Source of the DNA: Allacma fusca
Taxonomy: Eukaryota > Arthropoda > Collembola > Symphypleona > Sminthuridae
Assembly: GCA_947179485.1 (NCBI GenBank)
Contig: OX359246.1
Span: 57,081,632 to 57,145,631, forward strand
DNA length: 64,000 nucleotides
Direction: 5' to 3'
The position numbers were made by a program, and so were the translations under genes. Shown here one piece after another: positions 1 to 11,511 of this stretch. Numbering within the stretch: position 1 is the stretch's first letter; every line of letters starts with the position of its first letter. The notes beneath the pieces are model-generated. The model ran no database searches. It saw only the letters and a program-made list of their open reading frames with translations, and was not told where the DNA came from.

Positions 1-889
1 TTCAGCAGGATGGGATTCTGGAGATGTGCTGGTCGATTTAGGCTCTCAATGGTAGCCGCGAGATTTTCGACGGCTTCGGAAAATTTGCTGATTTGTTGAG
101 GCTTATCATCTTTTATTCGGGGCAAGTCTTTAATTTTTGGGAACCATCTTCTCTATGATGAAAGTTGGCTGGCCAAACTTCCTTTCCAAGACCTTCATGA
201 TTTGTGGCACGTTGTTTGGAGAGACGAGTAGACCCTGGACACCGTCTTTTGCTCTTCCCTTCAAAGACTTTTGTAGGCAAAAAAGATTTTCATCCTCAGT
301 AAATTGACAATTGACGGTTCACCGTTGGAAAGAAGCGTAGAAAGCAGGCCAATCCTCAGAATTACCAAAGAAAAATGGCAACTCTTTCGATCCAGTTTGA
401 CGAGCTATAAATGTGCTCATTTCTTCCTTTTGTTTTGCTTTTCCAGGTTCTTGGCTAGCGACAATGATTGAATCTGCAATGAATCTAGAAAAAGCTTAGG
501 AAATGACTGAGAAGTGAGACAGATTCTGTCAAAACAGGATTTTCAAATTTCGTCGAAGCGTGGACTTCTGCATTCCTGGAACTGCAATCTTCAAAGTAGT
601 ATTGATTTTCGTCGGGATCGTTGACTTCCACGTCTTCATCATCAGAAAGCTTTTGAGAATCGTCGTCGAATTCCCTACCTTCCTCGATAATTGACTTCTC
701 TAAGTCTAAAGATTTTTGAAATAATTCTTTATCTCCAGCTAACCTTTTCTTTTGCAGTTCCAGACGGGAAATGGTGGCGTTGATTTCGTCTTCTTCATCA
801 CCAAGACGGTTTAATTCCGTCTGTGTTCGTACTTCGACTTGAAGATTCAGTCGTCTCATTGAGCTTTCAGTTGTTCGGAAAGAGCTCAC
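1..889 (-). pseudogene. BEL/Pao-type LTR retrotransposon gag remnant
   Basis: Read on the minus strand, 889 to about 485 encodes a charged coiled-coil-like N-terminus (runs of E, K, L), and about 420 to 1 continues with a sequence like the BEL/Pao gag core (DUF1759 type): PFFFGNSEDWPAFYASFQ, then an LQKSLKGRA-like stretch and VPQIMKVLERKFGQP. In-frame stops (for example a TGA just after the YASFQR stretch) and a frame break near 430-485 show it is not intact. The rest of the element lies before base 1. Family assignment rests on remembered motif order; a gag protein binds element RNA in the cytoplasm. It is almost certainly a dead copy. Confidence 0.65.
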
Positions 890-1560
890 TTCACTTGGTA
901 AAATGTCTTTTTACAGAATTTGATCCTTTCGTAATTGATTTTGTACTCTTAGAATTCATGTTTGGATATTCTGTTACAATTCGATTCAATGGCTCCACGT
1001 AACTACTTCAATCAAACGAAGTACCCGGAAATTGAGTTGAAGCTGGACGTTGTTTTCTTAGCTTGTCCCAGCTGACCAAATCTCCATGGCCAAGTGGTGG
1101 CTTACCAGCTGTCGACCTCAACGTATGGCGCGTTCCGACCTTGTCCTGGTTCATCTTTGATGCTGAGCTATGGATTTTTTAATGATGTAAGATGGCTGTT
1201 TTGGCTGTGGCTACCCGGATTCGGAAGATCCGGTTCAAAGGACCAGAATTTTGTGGCTAGCGGGACCAACTCAATCCCCCTTCAATGCTCTAAGTTTAAA
1301 GGACGTGAAAAACTGACGCAACGTTTTAACTTGTTCCAGCGCTCTAATCTGACTGGTGAGACCGGGAAGTTTATGATAGTAATTGTCCAGATATGAGTGA
1401 CAGAAATTGTAGTTTACAATTTTCTTTATTTAAATTATTAACAAGTGGAAGAGTAAAATGGCAAGCTACAGACGACTCGATCAGGAGAGCTTCTCTTGCT
1501 CCGTTCAGTTCGGCTGTTCCTAAACTCTTTTTTCTTGGATCTATTAATTTTACTTAACTA
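890..1560 (-). other. Probable 5' leader/LTR region of the gag remnant
   Basis: This stretch lies directly upstream of the gag remnant on its strand, where the leader and 5' LTR would be expected. The open frame at 1094-1396 (+) starts at a non-ATG codon and resembles no protein. I could not define LTR ends, because only one LTR would be in the window. Confidence 0.3.
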
Positions 1561-2435
1561 GTGGCTAAACATTTTTATTATAATATAAAAAGCATTTAAC
1601 ATTTGTTTGTTTTTTAGATGTTGACGAGGGTTTCCATGGTACTCGACCACAATGAACATAATATAACTGACAATTTTAAAAGTAATTATTATATGAACTC
1701 TATACTTTGTACGCCTCTACGTGGCTATACAAATCAATAAAAACTCCAGCTGTCAGTGAAAAGGTTGGTGTTAGCTGCATCAAGATAATATTGGTCATGT
1801 CATAGAACGGGTAGAAGAAAACAAAATATTTAGCAAATATTACATTGATGCACCAGATAAGATGCGCACGTGTATTGAATTTAAATCATTCTTAACCTAC
1901 TTTGAGAAGCGTTATTAGCGACCGCATAAAAATAACCTACAATCGGTTTCCTTGACAGTTATGTCAAACGGTGTATCGGTACGCTTTAGGCTTGTAGTTT
2001 TAATTCTTAACTTTTTAATTCTTTTTAAAGCGATTATTTTAAATTGCCTATTCACACAAGTTTATTTCAAGTAATTAAGCCGAAGCAGGTTGATTCAAAC
2101 GACCAAAACTTTTACCAGTTAAGTAATAAAATCGTTGGTAACATGACATCAACATCTGGCAAAATCCACCCTACCACTAAGTCATCAACATCATCATCTC
2201 CCGTTAGCACCTACCCACTATCTTGATGACATCATTTGTGAACGCTCCCTTACTAGGAAGGTTTTGGAGCTGTCTGAGTTCTTTCGCCCGATTAGCAACT
2301 ATAGAAAGTTCAGAAGAATTCAGTTACACACTCCATAGCTGCCAAATATTAGTACGAGCTGCGCTAGGCAGAAAAAAATATAGCTTTTCCCACAAAAATG
2401 TAGTTTAAAAAAAAAAATTTATGAGCGAAGCGATA
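1561..2435. other. Intergenic, nothing recognised
   Basis: AT-rich sequence with only short open frames (2044-2226 and 2223-2408, plus strand) that lack recognisable motifs. No RNA gene or clear repeat seen. Confidence 0.4.
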
Positions 2436-2439
2436 TAAT

Positions 2440-4270
2440 GGAATGATCTCGGTCCTGACCTTGTGGACACAAAGGCTTCCATAGTATTCAACTAAAATGG
2501 AAAACAAAATCAGCAGCACAACCTCCTGACCACGTAGATGTGCAAACCACTTTTTTCAATTTTCAAAATTTTGAAAAAAAAATTAAAATTAAAAATTGAT
2601 GTTTACACTTTAAAATTAGTTGCACATTCCCGTGAACTCATGAATGATCATGCAACCACTTAGAATTTCCCAGTTTTTCAAAATTCCAAAAAATATGATA
2701 AAGTTTTCAACAAACGGAATACGGAAGCGATCTCGGTTTTGACCTTGTGGGCACAAAGGCTTCTAAACCATTAAGCTCCGGACAAATTTGCCCAATATAA
2801 TCTTCAAACCATGTAGATGTGCAAACTACTTCGAATTATTTCATTTTTCGAAATTTTGAAAAAAATTTAAAATTCAAAATTGACGTTAACACTTTAAATT
2901 TAGTTTGCACGTTCCCGTGAACTCATGGATGATCATTTAGAATTTTTTCATCACCACTTAGAATTTTTCAATTTTCGAAAGTTCGTAAAAAATACAAAAG
3001 AATTCAAAAGGGCTATTTACGCTTCAATTTTGTCTTATACATTTCCCAGTCGGTCGTTGAAAATCTTCCTACAGATTCAGCCGGGAAATTTAAAAATGAT
3101 TTCTTGGGAGTTTTACAAAAACATTTCCCCCTGACTCATGCTTATTTGCATCAAACGACCTACAAATGAGAAATAACATGTGTAGTTTGCAAGATCAGTC
3201 AATACAAGAATAATGTTTAGCAAGATTTTTGAGGAAGTAACAATAATAATTGTCAGTCTATAGTTAGTTTTTGTCGACTTTAACAGTAAGTGTTGATTCA
3301 AGTTTTTCAAGAAAAAGGGCTTTACGTCAAGCTAATTTTAAGTTTATTTACATTTTAAATATAAATAATAAAAAACCTTTTGCAAAAAATAAAGCTTTTA
3401 AATATAGAAAATAATGTGGGAAATAATGTATCCTAGTTTTCATTGTAATCAATTGCATTGTAAAAGAATAAAAATAGTGTTCCTAAACATTTCTACATGG
3501 CACAGCTGACAATGTTTTGACCCTTTGAAATGAAACTATATATTTACTTTTTTTTTATAAGCATACTAAACACTAAACGGTACTGATGATGTAATAATGG
3601 CTAACTAGCTTTGATTTAAAACTACATGAGGGAATCTGAAGTAATTTTGATTTTTCTAGCTTTTATAAGAAGTCATGCAAGCCAAGACTAGTTAAGTCGT
3701 GTGTTTTCGCAAGTTGCCCTACTCCTTTGCAGTCAAGTTTCATAATATTAACACCATGCGTAGTCAAGTCTCTTTTATGTGAAGTTTGATTCCTAATCTA
3801 GTCAAGTCTAGACTTTTCTTGTCAAGTCTGACTAGATTAGGGCAGCAGTGCCCTGACCTCATAAATTATCAAACTACCACTTACCACTTTGAATTTCCCA
3901 GTTTTCCAAAAAATATATAAATTTTTTCAATAAACGGAATCTTGGAGCGAATTTGATTTTGAACTTGTCGACACAAAAGCTTATATACCATTGAGCTAAG
4001 CTGGAAAAAGATTATCCAACTTATCCTCCTGTTGACCAGCCATTTTGAATTTGTGGATATTTCGAGACATTTTGAAAAATTTCAAAAAAATAATTTCCGC
4101 TTTAAATTTTCTTTGCCCCTTTCCATAAAAATGTTGTGCAAACCACTTCGAATGTTCCAATTTTCGAAATTTCTAAAAAGATTGACATCTGATGGAAAAT
4201 GGGATTGGGCTTTTAACTTCACTTCAACATTTCAACACTTGTGTGTGCAAACCAGTTCAAATATTTAAGT
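2440..4270. repeat. Long-period degenerate tandem repeat (about 280 bp)
   Basis: A unit carrying the landmarks ACCTTGTGGACACAAAGGCT, GTAGATGTGCAAAC and CATTCCCGTGAACTCATG occurs at about 2440-2710, again at about 2725-2945, and a more diverged copy begins near 3945 and runs to about 4270. Between them (3660-3850) is a stretch rich in AGTCAAGTCTAG-type words, related to 10150-10395. The open frames here are repeat by-products. Confidence 0.65.
3660..3850. repeat. AGTCTAGTC-rich dispersed repeat, copy 1
   Basis: Repeated GTCAAGTCTAG and CTAGACTTG words ending at TTAGGGCAGCAGTGCCCTG. A related copy lies at about 10150-10395, ending in GACTAGACTAGAACAGCTATG. The end sequence resembles a hAT-type terminus (CAGGGCACTGC on the minus strand), but I found no matching left end or target duplication. 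Confidence 0.45.
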
Positions 4271-4279
4271 TCCTAGGAA

Positions 4280-4735
4280 AATTGTTCAAACAAAAAAACA
4301 AATTGTGCTACAGGTGCGAAATAATTTTCATTTATACTCATGTGAAACACATAAGTCGCCCATCGCTTCGCTCATTGAGCTGTCGGTCAACCGATTGCAA
4401 TTCACGATTTTTAATTTCTAAATTATTATTCTTTAATTCCTTCGAGACATTTCAAATTAACATTTTGGCAATATTATTAGCTCCTTTAACATTTAACCAT
4501 TATTTCAGAGATAATTATGGTCTTAAAGAATTTCAGTCAGAAAAATTATTAATCAAATCTATTAATGCTGGTAAGTATGCAGAGTGTAATGTTTCAGCAT
4601 CTCAGGTTGAGTCTAAAATTAAACTCGAAAATAGGGTTTCAGTTTACAACTGTAATGCAAACTTAATTGACTGCTAACTTTAAACTCGAGTGTGAACCCT
4701 AAAAACGTGCTTGAAGTCGAAACTCAATGCATTTC
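4280..4735. other. Intergenic with an uncharacterised open frame
   Basis: An open frame of about 160 codons runs to 4677 (+). Its first part overlaps the repeat and the whole is Asn/Lys/Phe rich, as expected of AT-rich DNA. No motif, signal peptide or splice-supported extension was seen. I do not call it a gene. Confidence 0.3.
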
Positions 4736-5350
4736 CATAATCGATCGAATGCTTTTATTACATAATGACTGTCGGAATATTCTCGGTACAGCAGATCGAT
4801 TAAACAGGTATATATTTGTACTATTTTTTAAAAAAACTCCACTACACTGAATTCTTAAATTCAGAGTTATTTTTGCAAAAACTCAAGTAATAAATACTGA
4901 TTGAGAGCAACGCTCGCATAAAAAAATACTTACGCATAAATAATAAGTGTACTCACATTTACCCGCATGGGAATGAAGGTATAGCATATAATTAGTAAAT
5001 GCTTAGTTTTACTAATTATACAGAAAAATATATATATAGAAACAATAGAGGAGAGCCAGTTCCTGCTCCCACACTTATGTACCTGCATTTGTATAGATGC
5101 TTAAATAGCTATAGTTTATTTTTTGTAACATCGCAAATCGAAAGAATTAAAAAGTCAATGCCACTTTAACCGCTTGGACAACGCGTGTGAAAACGGGCTG
5201 TGAACACAAGTACTTACATTGTAAAACAGTATTACGCATGAATATATAATAATTTATTACGTTTTATAAATTTTATCTATAAATACTCCAGAAAAACTTC
5301 ATAGTTAACTAGATATAATAGAATCGCTGGATCCCACACAACGAGCAACC
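4735..5350 (+). promoter_or_regulatory. Duplicated 5' flank and core promoter of carboxypeptidase-like gene A
   Basis: From ACATAATGACTGTCGGAATA near 4758 onward this flank matches 17955-18522 upstream of gene B, with small indels. A TATAAATA box lies at 5278-5285, 73 bp before the ATG; the equivalent box of gene B (18450-18457) is at the same distance. The conserved spacing in both copies supports a real core promoter about 30 bp upstream of a start site near 5310. Confidence 0.65.
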
Positions 5351-7175
5351 ATGTCGACATTATACAGTTACATAATTCTTTTCCTTCTCTTCAATACTCT
5401 ATCCAACAAAATTGTTCATTGTGCCCCAGCGGACACGGAGTCCGATACAGAACTTTTCCTTACCCCTTTGATTGAAGCAGGTAAACTGAGTGAAGCTCGG
5501 GAGTTATCTGCAGATCACATGAATCAGTTCCGCATTCAAACGACTATTAATTACGATTTGCCAAGTTACAGCGGGTATCTCACAGTCGATAAGGCTAATA
5601 ACGCCAATGTCTTCTTTTGGTTTTTCCCTGCTTTGGTAAGCAAAGGATTCAGCTCAGAATCAGCGAAAGAACCATCAAAATATATAGACTTTCTGAAAGT
5701 ATTTGAATTGTAAATATTCGGTGTAAGCATTTTCTATTTATTCGTAGGAAAACCCTGAAAGTGCTTCTGTAATTCTTTGGGCAAATGAGGCGAGCGGTTA
5801 CTCGTGTCTTCGAGCCGTATTTTTGGAAAATGGACCGTTTTTCCTCGACGAGAAATTTCGCCTCCAAGAGAGAAATGAATCCTGGGCAAAAACACATTCA
5901 ATGCTGTACATTGACGTTCCGGTTGGAGCAGGTTTAATGTTTTTGTATTTTTGGAGAATTTTAAGTAACGCTTTTTACACTAATAATTAAATAAGTTCCA
6001 TAAGCAATTTTATTCACGCAGGTTTTAGTTTTACGGATATGGAAGAAGGCTACGCAAAAAATAAGGAAGATGAAGCTGCTGAGTTGTTCAAGGCTTTACA
6101 ACAATTTTTCACACTATTTCATGAATACAGAAAGCGAGAATTTTTTATTGCTGGAGAAATAATGGCAGGTTAGAGACTGTAAATTGAAAGCGTGCAAATT
6201 TATTCTAATTTTCTAATCAAATAATTCATGTTGGTTTGCATTCTTCAAATTGTGATTGTAATATTTCTATGTGAAGTTCAGCACGTTCCTCAAATCGTGG
6301 ATAAGATTGAATCAGGGAACGAGAAGAATCCAGATCTTCAAATAAATCTTAAAGGTGTCATATTCGGGTCACCGTTATTTCATGCGGACAAGCAAACTAG
6401 ATTCGGTCAATATTTCTATGACATGAATTTGATTGAGAATGACCAGCTGGCAACTTTTCTTGAGAAAGAGGAAGAATTGCATGACTTGATCAAAGCTAAG
6501 AGATTGGATGAAGCGTTTCTGGTGAATGATTACATTAGTTTTGAAGAAAATAATGTTTAAATAATAATTATTGTGATGTTTGTTTTTAAAAAGGAACAAA
6601 TCAGTGCGCCTTGAAATATAAATATGTTTTAATAGTTGGGAGGAAAGCTCACGGCATATCCCAAAAGTCTTTATGAGAACTACACTGGATTAAGCAATCC
6701 GTACAGTATTCTTCATTCCAAGAAACCTGCAGAGCTGGAACGATTTGCTAAGTTTATTGACTCACGCGAGATCCACCGGTACCTTCATGTGGGTCTCCAC
6801 AATTTCTCCTTAATTAACTGGAAAGTTCATGACAAGTTCAACGAGGAGACCATGACTTCCGATGGGAAATTGCTAGCCGAGTTACTCAATAAAAAAAATT
6901 ACAAGTTTCTCATTTACTCAGCACAGTTTGACGCTGTGGCAATACATTCTCAACTGACGGATGCCTTGGAATCATTGAACTGGTACGGAAGAGACGAGTT
7001 TCTTGACGCTGACAGAAAAGTTTGGAGAGTTGGCAAGGACGTTGCGGGATATGTTAAAAAGGCAGGGACTTTGACTTACATCATGGTTAGGAATACTGGA
7101 AGGTACTTATTGATGGATCAGCCGTTGTGGGGACTTGAAATGTTGGAGACATTTACGTCTGGAAGAGATTTCTAA
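5351..7175 (+). CDS. Serine carboxypeptidase-like protein (S10, CPVL-like), predicted inactive, copy A
   Basis: Five exons by GT-AG and phase: 5351-5635, 5748-5931, 6022-6168, 6277-6554, 6636-7175, giving 477 residues, the usual length of CPVL. A signal peptide (residues 1 to about 25, ending HCA) is followed by the S10 fold: FFWFFPA, VILWANEASGYSC (family: LLWLQGGPGGSS), SMLYIDVPVGAGFSFT, DVAGYVKKAG and MDQPLWGLEMLETF. The nucleophile motif GESYAG reads GEIMAV (Ser to Ile203), and the catalytic His in the RNxGH motif is Arg454; Asp397 (YSAQFD) is kept. The oxyanion-hole glycines are also gone. It is therefore probably a secreted or endolysosomal non-catalytic homologue. The open frame and full splicing argue against simple decay. 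A second in-phase donor inside exon 4 (CTG then GTGAAT) could shorten the protein by 11 residues. Confidence 0.85.
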
Positions 7176-7189
7176 ATACTGTAATGTTT

Positions 7190-7800
7190 GTTTGATGACA
7201 TTGTATTCTTTCATGTATTACTTTTATTGTGTTTCTGTACTCATTAGTTTGAATTACGAAATACCCGAATTAGAAGTACAGCTTTAGTGATTAAGTTTAC
7301 AAAATGCCTGTGCAAAAATTTACTCCGGGGTAAAACCGTACTTTCCAAGAACTCGGACAACTAAATTAAATTCTAAACTGAAAAGTGAATGCATTTTTAG
7401 GTATTTTCAAAACAATATTTGAAACTATTACATTGTATTTTTTTGCTGTATATTATTTTTATTGTGTTTCTGCACTTATTAGTTTGAATTACGAAATAGC
7501 CGAATTGGAAGTGGATAAGTGCTTCAGATTTAAACACGCCGGAACAAAAATTTACTCCGGGGTAAAACCGCATTTTCCAAGAACTCGGACAACTAAATTA
7601 CGTCTAGAACAGATTTCTATATAATGTTTTTGGTATAAGACATTTTGCGGCCTAGAATTCTTTCATGTATTATTTTTATTGTGTCAAAAAAATCGATCTA
7701 ATTGGACGTGCTTTAGTGCTTAAGATTCAATAATGTAGTAGTAAAAGCTTACCCAGGGGTAAAACCTGAGACCTTTCTCAAGAATTCTAATCTTACAGGT
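7190..7800 (+). repeat. Tandem repeats of the gene A 3' region (about 230 bp unit)
   Basis: Downstream of the stop codon the block TTTCATGTATTA...AAAATTTACTCCGGGGTAAAA...CCAAGAACTCGGACAACTAA occurs at about 7205-7370, again at about 7440-7600, and degenerately at about 7660-7790. Gene B has one copy (about 20390-20560). The open frame 7385-7624 lies within unit 2 and is probably not a gene. Confidence 0.7.
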
Positions 7801-7978
7801 TTCTTACGGGCATTCTTAGTTATATTTGAAATAATAATTCAGGCTATAATAATGCTTTTAAAGCATCGAATGGAGAAATACATTTGCATGCATCTATCCA
7901 TAAATACTGTTGGAAATCACTGCAATAATAATTCTGGCCCTTCATTCCGTATAAGCAGGAGATCGGTTCGGATAAAAC

Positions 7979-9121
7979 CAGGGATGTCAATTTCCAATTT
8001 TGTGATTACAATTAACGATTACTTCGAAAACAAAATGAATTTATAATTACAATTAATGTTTAATGGGCTTATAACTAATAATTAATAATTACGATTAACG
8101 ATTACTTTAAAAATATTATTCACTGATGATTACAATTAACGATTACTTTAGAAATAATTTTCACTGATGATTACAATTAACGATTACTTTAGAAATAATT
8201 TTCACTGATGATTACAATTAACGATTACTTTGAAAATATTATTCACTGATGATTACAATTAACGATTACTTTAAAAATAATTTTCCGTGTTGATTACAAT
8301 TAACGATTACTTTAGAAATAATTTTCACTGATGATTACAATTAACGATTACTTCGAAAATAATTTTCATTGATGATTACAATTAACGATTACTTTAAAAA
8401 TAATTTTCATTGATGATTGCAATTAACTATTAACGATTATTTTGAAAATTAATTAATTGAGGATTGCAATTAACAATGTAATGTGGGTATTTAGATACTG
8501 CTTGCATTTATCATTTTAATAAGCTAACTTGTACAAAGGGTGAGACGAGGAGTTCAGGATTCTGTTCATGTCGTGTAAACTGCTCTGATCGTAAACAGAG
8601 TGTATTATATCCTTTATATTATCAGCCAGATACACCGGACACTGCTTAGTAAAAACTTCTTCGATCCCTAGCCTGCTTAGAATTTTGGAGACGTCGCCAG
8701 CCCGATAATTGATGATTACAATTGATAATTGATTTTTGAAAACGGCTAATTGATGATTACAATTGATAATTGATTTTTGAAAACGGCTAATTGATGATTA
8801 CAATTGATAATTGATTTTTGAAAACGGCTAATTGATGATTACAATTGATAATTGATTTTTGAAAACGGTAAATTGATGATTACAATTGACGATTGATTTT
8901 TGAAAAAGGTTAATTGATGATTACATTTGATGATTGATTTTTGAAAAAGGTTAATTGATGATTACAATTGATGATTGATTTTTGCAAAAAGGTTAATTGA
9001 TGATTACAATTGATGATTATTTCAAACAATCCAAGCTTACTAAATTAACGATTGATGATTAATAATTAGTAATCATTAATCGTTAATCATTAATCGTGAT
9101 TATTAATCGTTGACATCCCTG
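7979..9121. mobile_element. hAT-like MITE nested near the left end of the outer element
   Basis: Termini CAGGGATGTCAA and TTGACATCCCTG are a perfect 12-bp inverted repeat, flanked by an identical 8-bp GATAAAAC (7971-7978 and 9122-9129). The interior has two tandem arrays, about 45 bp units of GATTACAATTAACGATTACT (about 7995-8450) and about 41 bp units of AATTGATGATTACAATTG (about 8700-9030), separated by about 220 bp of unrelated sequence. It lacks coding sequence and must be mobilised in trans. Because it sits inside the outer element it inserted later. Confidence 0.88.
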
Positions 9122-10149
9122 GATAAAACATAAATCCGAACCGTAACCGAAGTTTTCGGTTAATGTTTTGTCAAAATTCGAACCGAACCTTTTTGTTCGG
9201 ATAAAAAAATACTCGTATCCGAAACCGAACCGCCATACATCGATTCGGATGATTTTTATAACTGAACTGTTTGTCCGTTATCCGAATAACCGAAACAATA
9301 TTGCACATTTTACCAGTGAAAAAGTTCGATGAAGTTCTTCATTCGAAACAGATAAGTACTATTTATTAAAATCTTTTCTGAAATTCTTTGTTTTAATATA
9401 AATGTCGTTTAAACTTAAAATAATTATTACACTAGTTTTTATCAAATTCTACCTATTATTTAACTTCAAATGACAACAAAAAATCTAAGAACCAAATCGC
9501 CAGTAAGACCAAAATGGTCCCAAACATCGCTTTTCATCATTATTTTGAAGGTAGTTTATGCTGTTATTACGGAGTCGTAGGTATCCACTGATGACATATC
9601 AGTTGTAGTATATATAATAATGTATGTACTGATGAAGATTTACTAATGTTTGATGGAACGGCTAATTCAGTCGATTCAAGGAGGATCGTTTGATGTACTG
9701 GCAATAGTTTGTTTTTTGTCATCACTTTTGATATATTGTGTCAACTGTTTCTGGGAAATTTTTGTGACCTGTTCTGGATTATTATTGCTGGTTTATCAAT
9801 TTTGGGCACAGTTTCGGCATTTTTCTCGACGATTATTTTACTATAAGCGAAATACGTATGCGCAGATTTTCTTTCGGGTTTTTGAGAACTCATCTTAACA
9901 CAAAAACTAGATCTTGTTTCATTGATTGTCCTACTGATGAGATGGAACAATCAATGCAAATTAGATTGTTGCATATTGATCAGATACGAAACGGTCGCAC
10001 ATTAAAAATGATAAGAATGCTGAAAATGACATCTCAAAGTGCCCCAAACGATCCTTGTAAGTACATTCAATTACTACAGAGGCATGTTTTCGTGGCGTGT
10101 GATTGATTTGAGCGAAATTCATGAACGTTGTGCTCGCAGGGTTTAATAT

Positions 10150-10395
10150 TCGGGAAATGGTTTTACTCAAGGTTTTCAAAAGAGGACTTGAATAGAGTTA
10201 ATTATTTTGTACAGTCAAGTTCAAGTCTATTCCTAGGAATTTTTAGCAGTTCAAGTCTAGTCTACTCCTAGTCTAAATTCTCAACTGTCTTTGGAGTCCA
10301 GTCTAGGCTAAATCTTTTTCGAAAAATAATGCCTAACGTCTAGTCAAGCCTAGTCATTTCTAGTCTAGTCCGACTAGACTAGAACAGCTATGCCG
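10150..10395. repeat. AGTCTAGTC-rich dispersed repeat, copy 2
   Basis: About 245 bp dominated by CAAGTCTA, AGTCTAGTC and GACTAGACTAG words, inside the outer hAT-like element. It is related to 3660-3850 and is probably a degenerate MITE without readable ends. Confidence 0.45.
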
Positions 10396-10487
10396 AGAGA
10401 TTACATTTACTTCGATTACTACCGAACGGATAAATTCATATTTAAAACCGAACCGATCCGAAACCGATATCCGGTTAGGCATTGACG

Positions 10488-11388
10488 TAAGATGATAAAC
10501 TGATTTTGCCTATCCTACATCCTACCTCTACAGTCAGTTTAGGAGGGGCCTTCCTTCTCGCCTGTTTGTGCAATTGCTTGGGCCTATATCCTTGCCTACA
10601 AGTAGGAATTTGCCGCTTCCTACATTTCTGCCTATACACGGCAACGGAAAGTCTTAGCACCTTCGTACATGGTACCCTATACTGTAGAATTAAATTATAT
10701 TTTTATTAAAATTCATAATTATATTTTGCTGTTTTTATTTTAGCAAATTTATTTTGGACATATAGCATTAGTTTAGAAAAAATTTAGGCTACCCCTCATT
10801 TGCTAGTTTATTTGCATCAGCAAACACTCGCAATTGTTTGTTACTATCATATGCATCATAATTTTAAACAAACTGATTGTGAGTACTTCTTCAAAATTGG
10901 TGTACTCATGCATTTTGGGGAAACTGATATTGATTGGTCGTATTGCATTACAGTTAGTATAAGCCATCGAGCAATCACGTACAATATATGTATATGTACT
11001 TAGTTATGTATGGATATGGATATTATTTTGAATGGAAAATCTCAGATGTCCCGCATCCCCTGATATTCCAACGTTTAAAAATCACTTTGGTTTGCATTGA
11101 GATACAACTTCCATGATGTGACAATAGTTATGTATATACATCCTATATATTTGCCTTCATACAAGCGTATTTTCGTGCAGCCTACATTTATGCCTTCATA
11201 CAAGCGTATTTTTGTGCAGCCTACATATATGCCTACATTACCGCGTGTATTCAGGTGTGCATTTCCTATTTTATAGGTATTTTTTTCGAAAACCAGTGCA
11301 CCCTATTTTGCCTATAATTATTGTTTCTGCAAATAGCTCGCACCCACCCTATAAATAGGCCTACATGTAGGATAGGCTAGCATCTTTG
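10488..11388. mobile_element. CCTATCCTAC-family MITE, copy 1 (long form)
   Basis: The left part AAACTGATTTTGCCTATCC and the right end GGATAGGCTAGCATCTTTG match the complete copy at 17070-17729, including the inner words CTTGCCTACAAGTAGG, CCTACATG and CTATAAATAGGCCTAC. The left terminal bases are eroded and no target duplication could be matched, probably because this copy sits in older mobile DNA. It carries no protein-coding potential. Confidence 0.7.
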
Positions 11389-11511
11389 GTATCCGAACCG
11401 TTCGGTTATTTCAATTCGGTTACGACTTTTCTATTCGAACTGTTTTGTTTTTGGTTAACCGATGGTCGGATAATCGCGTTAAACCAAACCGATCTCATGC
11501 TTAATTCCGTA

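Larger units (their letters stand above)
7952..11503. mobile_element. hAT-like non-autonomous element with nested insertions (outer element)
   Basis: The left end TAAGCAGGAGATCGGTTCGG and the reverse complement of the right end TAAGCATGAGATCGGTTTGG match at 18 of 20 positions. ATTCCGTA flanks both sides (7944-7951 and 11504-11511) as an 8-bp target duplication, the hAT hallmark. Subterminal regions (9130-9300, 10425-10475, 11385-11490) are full of CCGAACCG/CGGTTCGG words, typical transposase-binding clusters. No transposase frame is present: 9650-9898 and neighbours show no motif. The total of 3552 bp includes a complete inner element (7979-9121) and a third family member (10488-11388). Confidence 0.85.

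Noticed and set aside
4192-4677. 161-codon plus-strand frame
   Set aside because: No ATG-supported conserved region, partly in a repeat, no splice partners or motif.
8000-9110. Direct repeats resembling a CRISPR-like array
   Set aside because: This is a eukaryotic MITE with tandem repeats, no unique spacers, and a clear target duplication.
9650-10179. Open frames inside the outer hAT-like element that might be its transposase
   Set aside because: No hAT, RED or dimerisation motif; hydrophobic and AT-driven composition.
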